DNA from: Neospora caninum Liverpool
Taxonomy: Eukaryota; Apicomplexa; Conoidasida; Eucoccidiorida; Sarcocystidae
Length of the DNA stretch: 64,000 bases
Assembly (NCBI RefSeq): GCF_000208865.1
Contig: NC_018387.1
Location: 1,116,001 to 1,180,000 of the forward strand
Reading direction: 5' to 3'
The notes beneath the pieces are model-generated. The model did no database searches. It was not told the origin of the DNA and saw nothing but the letters and a program-made list of their open reading frames with translations. This document shows positions 1 to 11,100 of the stretch, one piece after another. Position 1 is the first letter of the stretch. Each line of letters begins with the position of its first letter. The position numbers and the translations under genes were made by a program.

Positions 1-432
1 GCTCTTGAACAGCGGGAGGGGTACGTCCTCTGGAAACGCGCGAGAGAAAGAACGGGGTAATGTCGGGATTCTTTGCCTCCTCCCGGCTCGCGTGTCCTCA
101 CCACAGAGCAGCGCTCCTCCCTCGAAAAATTTCGCCTTATTCGAGATCAGACGGAACTTCGAAAAAGGCTACAGTCGCGACGTCACACGCGCACGCAACA
201 CTTTCACTGCATGCAGATGCCCCATATACCCACAAGAATATCACCATTCAAAAGAGCCTCTGAACCACCCGAGATTCAATCGTTGAATCTGCTGGAAGCC
301 ACTGTCACACCTATCTTTTAGTCCTATTTGTCTCTCTCTTGGCTACGCAGCAAACGGACTCTTTCACAATTATACCTACTTCTACAGATACATATATATA
401 TATATATATATATATGTGCATGCTTATGCATG

Positions 433-488
<56 letters not shown>

Positions 489-1284
489 CATGCACAGAAA
501 TCGATACATGCATGCCTGTACAGGTATGTATGAATACGTGGACACCGTAAAAGGGCGCATAGAAAACAACGACGGGTAAAGGACACTGGATCAATTTCGG
601 TTCGCCTTGTCAGTAACGGCGAAGGCGGAAACAAAACCTTTCACGAAAGTTCGGGTCGCGCACGGTAAGTCTTTAAAAAGATGAACAGACACACAGACTG
701 TCCCTCTGTCTGTCACGTGACAGTCTATCCGCAGCTTCCAGGGAAATCCAAAAAGGTTTCGACGCAAACGTTTTTGGCGCCACTTGGTCAACGCTCTCAC
801 AGAAAAAAGCTAAACAAACCTGTGTACAATCCATGACGCTTCAGCAGTTAAACACATGTCCACACAGGTGCGCACTGCACACACATCCACCTGTACATCC
901 ATACCGTACATATTATACAGCTAGTGACATATACTGGAACACAGATGAACAGATATATATACACATATATACATAGATATACATATACACGCTTCCACGC
1001 TTTGCTTCGCAACCGCCTCGCGTTAGGTGAGGAAGGTGGGAGCGGGCGGTGCGAACTGAGAGAGCCGGTGTCCTCTCAACGCCATGTTGTGCAAATCGGA
1101 GAGGACAGCAAACGTCTCTCCGACCGTCGGTTCCTGCATCTGTTTCTCCTCTCCCTCTCGCTCTTTTGTTCCTGCATTCTCTCCCGTGTGCACTTCCCCT
1201 GCCGGCCTATCGTTCGCCTTTGGTCCTCTTTTGTCCAAGAGCTCTTCTCAGCACCCGCGTCTCCGCTTTTCGTTTGCGATATAT
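1..1284. other. Left-edge non-coding DNA, 3' flank of the HECT ligase gene
   Basis: This stretch lies downstream of the stop codon of the minus-strand HECT ligase gene and probably includes its 3' UTR. Only short open frames are present, and none shows a recognisable domain. It contains (TA)n microsatellites around 391-412 and 436-483 and TA/CA-rich sequence around 905-990. No tRNA or other RNA gene was recognised. Confidence 0.6.
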
Positions 1285-3478
1285 TTACTGGAGGCCGAAG
1301 CCTTCGCTTTCGTCGATGGCACGCAGGAGCAGAAGCTGCAATTTTTCACTGGAGGCGTAGCGCGGAAGAAGGAGGACATTGAAACACGTGTATGCAGTCG
1401 GAAGGCGTTCTGTGGGTTCGCCTCCGTTCTTTTGCAAGGTCATTCGAATTTCCTTTAAACCGAAGGCGGGCGATCGATCGCTTCCTAAAAGGCAAAACGC
1501 AGCGAAAAAACCGCGCCCACGAGACATGCGCCACCGTTGACACACACACACACACCCTGTCGCGCCTCCTCTACTTACGCGTTATCGACACCCACAGAGA
1601 TGTAGATACGGTACAAATACATGTCTCTATAGCTGTACGAATGCACGTATCTATCGATGGACACATGCATGTGTCTACGGAAAGACATAACCGCTATGCG
1701 AACATGCATCGATGTGCTCTTTCGATGAAAAAATGGTTGTTTTGCAGGTTGTCGAAGCGAGCGAGAGCGGATCGTGCGTTTACCTGTGACAAATTTAAGG
1801 AACTTTTGTTTCTGGAAAATGTCGAAAGACAATACTATTTTCCAAAAGGATTCGATGTACGGATCATCTGCCTCGAAACCCTCCAGTCTGCACAGCGAAC
1901 GCACACAGCAACAATTCAATACACAGCCTCTCAATGCCAAAGTGTCCACGTAGTCATATCAACCACGCATGTCTTTCCATTCAGATCTATCTATATACCT
2001 CGATCTCGATCCATCTATATATCTACACATCTATATGTACGTTTCTCAGTTTTGGCGTGCGTATGTGAATTTGGTGTACGTTTCAAGTGTATATACGTAT
2101 ACGCATATGCAGGCTCAGGGCACGTACATGTATATATGCGTGTCAGCGAGGAGTCTCTTTGTCTTTGTATGTCTACTGCATTGACGTGGCTCTGGATCTA
2201 TCACCATAGCAAAGGCTGCCAAATTTGTCTGTCGAGCTACCTATATATATATATATATATATATATATGCATGTATATATATGTATATCTTTGTATATAG
2301 ATATTATATTCGTATATGTGTATATATGAAATCTCGTCAGAGACAGTTACATTTGTAGCTCCATGAGCCTGGAGAGCTACGGCTTAAACCGCTGAGCACT
2401 TCTCTCTACAGCACATTCGGATCTCCAGGAAAATAATTACGTCTCGAGACAGATAGAACGTTGCGATCTGAAATTCGAATATGTGTGCATGCTCGTGTGC
2501 ATGCAAAAGAGATGGGATTCGGCCTACTTGGCAGACTCGCGAAGCTGACGAAAGTCGAGTTCAGGCGTGCCGCAAATCAGGAGTTGCAATTCCCGTCCAC
2601 TTAGTTGGGAGACGAGGGGAGAGGAGCAAAGCAAGAAACCTCTTTCAAACGCATCGTACTGAAAGACATGTCACCCAGGGACAACAGAAGAACGGCAGTT
2701 CTTCCACTGGTTGAAAACAAAAGCACGCCGTGAAGGCACAGAGTTTCTCAGCACGAATAAAGCCATCGCGCACACACCAACCGCGACTCTTGTGTCCAGA
2801 AAGTACAAATTTAAAAGTCTACATATAACCATCCACCTTTCCGACGAACAAAGATGCACCTGTGTACACACCACGCATGAGTCGCTTTCTATAATTATAT
2901 ATATATATATATATATATCAATGGACAAGCCGCCATATTGTACTCATTCTCATAAATAATTACTCACGTATTCATGCTTATATATATATATATATATATA
3001 TATATCAATGGACGAGCCGCCATATTGTACTCATTCTCATAAATAATTACTCACGTATTCATGCTTATATATATATATATATATCAATGGACGAGCCGCC
3101 ATATTGTACTCATTCTCATAAATAATTACTCACGTATTCATGCTTATATATATATATATATATATCAATGGACGAGCCGCCATATTGTACTCATTCTCAT
3201 AAATAATTACTCACGTATTCATGCTTATATATATATGTATATATATCAATGGACGAGCCGCCATATTGTACTCATTCTCATAAATAATTACTCACGTATT
3301 CAGGCTTATATATATATATATATATATATATATCAATGGACAAGCCGCCATATTGTACTCATTCTCATAAATAATTACTCACGTATTCATGCTTATATAT
3401 ATATATATATATATATATATCAATGGACAAGCCGCCATATTGTACTCATTCTCATAAATAATTACTCACGTATTCATG

Positions 3479-3515
<37 letters not shown>

Positions 3516-3660
3516 ATGGACGAGCCGCCATATTGTACTCATTCTCATAAATAATTACTCACGTATTCATGCTTATATATATATATATATATATATACAT
3601 ATCAATGGACAAGCCGCCATATTGTACTCATTCTCATAAATAATTACTCACGTATTCATG

Positions 3661-3693
<33 letters not shown>

Positions 3694-3749
3694 ATGGACA
3701 AGCCGCCATATTGTACTCATTCTCATAAATAATTACTCACGTATTCATG

Positions 3750-3788
<39 letters not shown>

Positions 3789-3844
3789 ATGGACGAGCCG
3801 CCATATTGTACTCATTCTCATAAATAATTACTCACGTATTCATG

Positions 3845-3877
<33 letters not shown>

Positions 3878-4014
3878 ATGGACGAGCCGCCATATTGTAC
3901 TCATTCTCATAAATAATTACTCACGTATTCATGCTTATATATATATATATATATATCAATGGACGAGCCGCCATATTGTACTCATTCTCATAAATAATTA
4001 CTCACGTATTCATG

Positions 4015-4055
<41 letters not shown>

Positions 4056-4649
4056 ATGGACAAGCCGCCATATTGTACTCATTCTCATAAATAATTACTC
4101 ACGTATTCAGGCTTATATATATATATATATATATATATCAATGGACGAGCCGCCATATTGTACTCATTCTCATAAATAATTACTCACGTATTCATGCTTA
4201 TATATATATATATCAATGGACGAGCCGCCATATTGTACTCATTCTCATAAATAATTACTCACGTATTCATGCATATATATATGCGTGTATATGCGTATCC
4301 ACCTGTGGATGTATAGGTGCATTTGCGTGGTGAGGAGAGAAGGACAAACGGCCACACAACTTACTTGCTGTTTGACGGAATCAACCAGGAGGTAGTGAGT
4401 GTATTTGGAGACAAAGAGACCTCGGTTTTCCATGGTGACAGGAATGGACTCTCCACCTTCCATCAGCGAAGCTTCGCCGACGACTTTCCCATCTCTTACA
4501 AGGTCCACCGCAAATGTCTGAGTGCTGAACGCCGCCTACAAATCACCCCGTCGACACGGAACCACACAAAAGCACTGTCGCGATAGCTGCCGGCCCTGTT
4601 TCGCTATGACTCTCCATGTATCGCCTCTCCTTTATTTCTACCTAGCCAC

Positions 4650-4680
<31 letters not shown>

Positions 4681-5124
4681 TGTATGTATGTATGTATGTA
4701 TGTATGTATGCGTCTATGTACATATGTATGTATACATGCATATATGGGTCATTTCCAGGGCCTCTCGATACGTGGTTTCCTGTCAAACGACGAAGGTTTG
4801 GTAACTCGTTTTCCTGTCTGCATGTTGCGCTGTGTCTATCCCACACACGGACATCTGCCTGAGTGTTACCCCGTGACAGCATTTATGCCCACAGGTGTCT
4901 CTGACCTGTCCTGAGATCGATATACACTTGTGCAGAAGAGTATATTCACCGACCTATATTCACACTCATCGATCCTATGTATGTGCGTGTCCTTTCCTAT
5001 CCTGTTGTCCGATTCCATCTATCCTATATTATACATATATATCAATCTGTCTCTTTGGCCATGTATGATGTATGCATGTCCGAATCCCTGGCTACACGAA
5101 TCGTCTCTATCCATCCTATATATG

Positions 5125-5160
<36 letters not shown>

Positions 5161-8100
5161 TATATGGCCCTAATCTGCGTCCATGTCTCCAGCTTGTCTT
5201 TCGTCGCCCTGTCTCTTCTCTCTACCTTTCTACCAGTTCACCGCCCCTGTTCATCTCTTTCTCTTTCCGTAGGCAGATGTGCTTCGAGGCGATATGAGTC
5301 ACTATCACCCCGTGGAAAACAGGCTCTGTTGAAAAGGCGTCGCTTTCTCTCTATCTACAGAAGGGACAGAGACACCCCAGAGTCTAGGCCAGAGAGACAG
5401 ACACGCCGCCTACTTCGAATTCGTCTCTCTTGTCCATCGTGAGCATCTTTTCGAAGCTGTTCATCTCTTCCGGAAACACATCCCTGAACACAAAGCGAGA
5501 AAGTGCACAACACACACTGCACTGTCGGCCCCGGGGAGGTCCACATGCACTCCGCACTCGAGCCTGGCTTTTTCACCATATTGCTGAACGGTTTCTTCCA
5601 CTCTCACTGTTGCGCCGGCAGAGCCCCGTCCCGTTCGCACTCTCGTCACGAGGCATGCCTTGTAAGAGAAAAGCAAACACCTCTTAGAAACACCGAAACG
5701 TTGGACAGCGTAGCGCTTTGGTTGTCGGATCCTCCGAAAACTTACCCCAAGTCCTCGAGGGTAACACGGCGCCCTTGCAGCATGTTGTAGAGCTGCGTGA
5801 CAAAACAGCACAACGTTTGGCTAAATTCCACCTCCGGAAAGACAAAACGCCATAGTGTCGGTGGGAAAAAACACTTTGCACGTGCGCGTCTGTCTCCAGT
5901 TTGACGACAGGGGCGAGAGTGCGGTGCCTGGCACGGGCGCCTCCGCGACGAAAACCCAGACGCGACAGAGATGGGCCCTCCAGGCTACAGTGGCGAGCCG
6001 AGGAAAGTGAAAGGCCGATACAAATGTACAATCAATCACAATAAACGTATAATGTGTGACTCACACACGGGGTATCCTAAAACCAAGGAACTGAGAGCCT
6101 CCACTAGCCCCCATCTATGCACTGCCTAGAGATCGATATCGATACACGGATCTGCGTAAATGTGTATATACTTGTATCTATATCATATTAACTCTAACCC
6201 TATACATACATATAGATATAGATATAGATATCTAAATAATAGGTTCCAAACATAAGTAGAAATCGCTCGACGTACGACGAGAGGAAAGGCGAGAGGCATG
6301 ATCATATCGTTGTAGATGGCCATGGACGCGAGTGCGCCAATCAGCCAGTAATACTTTTCCTTCGCGGTAACGTCCTCAGGCGAGAGATTGGAAAACCAGT
6401 AAGTTCGGGCTGCGGGATTGTAGGTGAAGAGGCCGCGTTCTGGCGACAGAAGCTCGGGCGTCAAGAGCTGAAGAAAGAGACGAACGTTTGCGAAAGAAGT
6501 GAAAAGGACAAAACGCCCGAGACAGAACGAACCCTGACGGCGGTGAGTCGAGAAGCCGAAACGGGAGAGAAAACACAAACAGAATGAATGCACCGGAAGA
6601 AAGGCGGACCTCACGCCACAGGACACCCCCTAAAGCAGACCAGCGTCGACACGCGGTTGGGACTGGAAAGGGCGAGAACCAGGACTATCCACGAGTCTAA
6701 AATTTGGCAAGAAAACAGCATGCAGCTACACATAGTATATATATGTCAATTTGCAAATCTCGGTTTCCCTATCGACGTGCACATACACGTGCTGATCACG
6801 AGACCTACGCACTGCCTGTGTGCGTCACGGAACCGAGAGCCCGAGATTCTTCAGATCTCCCGTTTGGATGTCAACCTACCGAGAAAAACTCGCGTTTCAA
6901 GCCTCCCTCGTCGACACCTTCTTCGCCTTCGAAAACGATTTTTAGCGGCCGCAGTAACTGCCTAGGCTGCAAGTGGACACACGCGCAGCCAGTGGACTCG
7001 CAGGAATCTTTCGGCGAACCTTTCCGCTGCATGCATGCGCACCGCGTATTTAGCCCTGGCCTCACTTCATATATATAGGTATGTAGGTAAAAACGCAGGG
7101 CATAATAGCTCATCCAATTCTTTGCACAGTGATGGTACTTTCGCCCCCGTGTGGTAAGGTACTGCTGAAGCCCCGCCGTTTTTTTGAAAGAGGGAAATAG
7201 AGATATTTCTCACGTTTGCTTTTTGCAAAGCTTCCACGGCGTCGTCCAGGAGAGCTCCGCGGTGTACGCGGAGCAGCAGGAAGGGTAGTTGCGCCTCCAG
7301 TAAAGACTGCAAACCTGTGTGATGCTGTTTGTAAATGTTGTCCACCAGGATAACCTGAAAGATACGACAGGAAAAGACGCTGGGCTGGTTCCACTGGCAA
7401 ATCGAAAAAAGGAGAGAGTCATAAACCCTACATCCGAATATGGATAACGGTACATGTAACGAGATGCCTGCACTGAAAAGGTTTACGAGCAAGACTACTG
7501 CTTTGCATGCATGTACCCTTGTGTGGAAATGGGTCTGCGACTGCCTATGTGAATATGCATGCAAAGCAAATACACGGATACACATGTACACGTATACATA
7601 TATATGCGAATATGCATGCATGTATGTGTGTGTGTGGTATGGATAGCATGCATGCACCCGCCCAGGTGAGCTCTGCACGGACACCCGATCCACTGGCTGC
7701 CGTTGATGGACGTTGATTCAACAAGCAAAGGCAAACGCATGTGTATAGATTTGCAGCGGTATGCCTGGTAGGTGTTTCTACACATGTACACCGCTGGTGA
7801 TTGGATTATCACTGAATTGTCCTGTTGCGTCGAAACCTCTCTCTCTCCGCTGTTTCCTCCATGAAATGTATCTCGCTGTAGAGGGCTTACATTGCGTTTA
7901 AACTCGAGCGGACACAGATGCATGTGCGCCATGAAAAAGCACCAGCGACTCTGCAGTTCCGTGCTGAACACCACGTCTTGGTACACGTCAAATGTGGACC
8001 ACGTTTCTGAAATAAACGCAGACTCGTCGACAATCAGACACATGAGAAACTCGACAGCGGCTCGCCCCGCCTATCTGCGTATACATCTGATTTCCAAGCT

Positions 8101-11100
8101 GCCACCGCTATCTCTCTGACTCTATGTAAAAGCTCTTCCCATGCCTCCCACGTCCAAATATACGTATAGTGGTGAACGAATTTGCAAATGAAGCTATACC
8201 TCTACATATATATATATATATATATACGCTTATTTGTATATATGCGTATATCCGGGTACTGTCGTAAAGACGGAAGACAGACGGATGGGACGGCGAGAGA
8301 GACAGCCCAATCTCGGTTAGCGAGAAGCGGCCCCCACCGCATGCAGGCTCTTCTGCAGAGAGAGAGAGCGAGACTCCGCGGAGTGCAGAATCTACACCAC
8401 ACTACGGCTGGCTTCCCGGAACTCCTTTCCGCACCTGATATCCCTCTGTGGAGGCGTACAACTGCAGTGCACGATGCCATCAACAAGCATGCGTTGCGGA
8501 AAGGTTCCTTTCTCCCAAGAGCATTCATCTCTAGTTTCCCTGACTCGCCTTCTACCGTCTCCCCCCACCCCCCGAACAGACAACTTGCGGACTCCGTTTC
8601 ACGTTCCCTCCTACCTCTTTTTCGTCTCTGTGGGAGCGTCGGCGTGTCCTGCGTCTCCTTTTCATTTTTTCGCTCCTCTGTCTCCTCGCGTCTCTCTTGA
8701 GAATCCTCCCCTTCTCCTCTTTCCTCTCGCCCTCCGCATGCATTCTCGCTCGCGGAGCCGCGCGCGCCCTGCGCTTCTTCCGAGTCCTGCGGGGTGCGGC
8801 GACCACCGCTCTCGGCCGAGGCCCCACGTGCGCGCTGAATCAAATCCGCATATAAGGCGACTTCGCGAATCGGATCGACGAGCTGTCCGACGGCTGCGAG
8901 ATGGAATTTCTCCACCGGGATCTTCACCTTGGTGGGTACGTCTCTCTCGCCAGCTGCAAAGAGCGAGGAAGAAACATGCTTCCTGGGTTTGCTCGCGTTG
9001 TCGGCTGTCTCGCTCGTTGCTGAAAGACGTGGAGACGACGGAAGAAGGTAGGCTCGGTGAGAACAAGGCCGCATGTTCGCGAGATACAGAAGCTCGAGGA
9101 GGGCTACCCCATGCCAGAGACGGTCCACGTTCCGGTACGCGGCAGGCGCCTGTCGGAGTGTCTTCGTGATGAACCACTTGGTCATTCGCACAAGGCGGCG
9201 CCTGCGCATGCAGACAGAAAAAATAGGAAACGTGAAACACCTCAGGCGAGAACCAGAAAGAAAACAGCCTGTCGATAGAAGCTCGCGCGAAAACACGGAA
9301 GTCAAATGTTCAGAGAGAGAGAGATTTCCACCTCTCTCTCTACATATATGTATATATGCAGGTATGCCATGTGGAAAGAAAGAGTGGTGCGCTCGTACGG
9401 TGTATTGTGCGCTCTTTAAGCACATCCACGTGTACAGACATACACACAGCTACACAGATACATGCATATACACATATAGCCTGTTAGAGGTATATCAAGA
9501 TATATATATATATATATATATACATATCTGTGTGTGTACAGATTTAGTGGGGAGATCTTCGGCGCCTTTTCCACGAGGAGATGTGAGTTCGGGCACTCAG
9601 GTTGAGGCGCCTGTGGGTGCTCGAAAACGTCTGAGAGATTTGCAGAGGCGGTGAGCAGATCGTCCCTTGAATTGGACTTTAAAACAGTTGACTGCCGTGA
9701 CTCGTCGGGCCCTCCCGCCGCGTGCCGATTCGAAACCCTATGACGTTTTTCACGGGAACCCCCTTTCTGCACTTCACAACCCTTTCCCTTTTCGACTTAC
9801 TCGAAGAGGTTGTCTGGGAACTCGGCGGCGAGTCTCACAAATTCCATTTTCCCCTCCGGGGGGAGGTGGAAGAGAAGATGCGCGAGGGCTGCGAAGATTG
9901 CCTCGCCCCGAGCGTCATTCACTCCAGAGACGGTTTTCTGTGTGTCTGGGTGTTTGTCGTCCTTCTCGTGCCTTTCCGATTCAGTTTGCTCGCCTTCTCT
10001 TCCCTCTGTCTCGCCCTCGCGCTTCCCGTCACTCTCGCCGTCTCGGGCTTCTCGACGCGCGGCCTCCGCAGCCTCGGAGAGACTCGCGGAGGAGAGGACG
10101 AACGACGGCTCTCTGGCGGGTCCGTCTTCGCCCTGTGAGGGGGTGTTCAGGTCGGCTGCGTCGATCGCCATGTCCTCGATCCCCCACCCGTACAGCCGGA
10201 AGCACGCGAGAATGAAGAGAATGAAGCGAATGGCGTCCGCAGATTTAAAGTGTTGCGCGTACTTGACGCAGCCAGCAAGACAGGTCATCACACTCGTCGC
10301 GAGCACTGGGAGCATGTCCTCCGGCAGGTGTACGTACACCTCATCGAGGCCGGCAAAGTCCGGATGGCAACCGCGTCCGGGGAAGACGAAAGACGAGTTG
10401 AGGCGGTAGACGTCCGCGAAGACGAGGGCGAGCTTGGATTTGAGCAGCCCCGCGTCGCCGGTGCTCTGGCTCCCCTCAATGAGCATCAGAAACTCCTCAA
10501 CGGACACTCCGGCGAGGTAGGACGAAGACGCGACCGCCGACTCCTCGAAGGACCCAGCGAGACTCGCCGAGCTCGACAGGTGCCGCTCGACGTCCAGGCC
10601 TGGCGTCTGGTTTTGCAACCACGAGGCGTTGCGCGTGAACGAACCCTGCGCGAGACACGACCCCGGCCCCAGACTCGAGAGGCCTCGAGAGATCGAATGC
10701 CGCGGAAACTCGCAGCCAATAAGGGACTGCGAGCGACAGAAGATCGACTTGAAGAACGGCTGTAAATCCGCAACTGCACTCGACGACGGGCGCAAGTCGT
10801 CCCGGCCGCGACTGCGCTGCCCGACAGCAGCGACGCTCGCTGGAACCGCCGCAGCGCCGCAGTGGAAGTCGCCGCATGCAACAAAGTAAAAAAACAAATC
10901 TGGGTTTTCCACCTGCAGAAGCAGTGGAGTCGACGCGTACGGCAGGGACGGATGCAGCAAGGCCAAGGCATCTTGCGCACTCTCGGGTTGGGTTTGTCGC
11001 TCGTCCGCGAGAGCTTCTCTCTCAGCCGCCGGGTTCTGGGAATGCCCCGCATCTGAACCGCCGCCCGCTGGAGGAACCTGCTCGTGCGCGTCGCCAGCTT

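Noticed and set aside
3061..3639. 192-codon open frame with a repeated Tyr/Ile-rich peptide
   Set aside because: It is the minisatellite read in a frame that happens to lack stops, in an intron of an opposite-strand gene. Unit length varies by TA count, so the frame is not kept along the array.
5461..5745. Open reading through intron 8 of the HECT ligase
   Set aside because: The phase-2 to phase-1 splice from 5746 to 5483 gives LEDLGDVFPEEM, which fits the HECT consensus, so the in-between sequence is intron.
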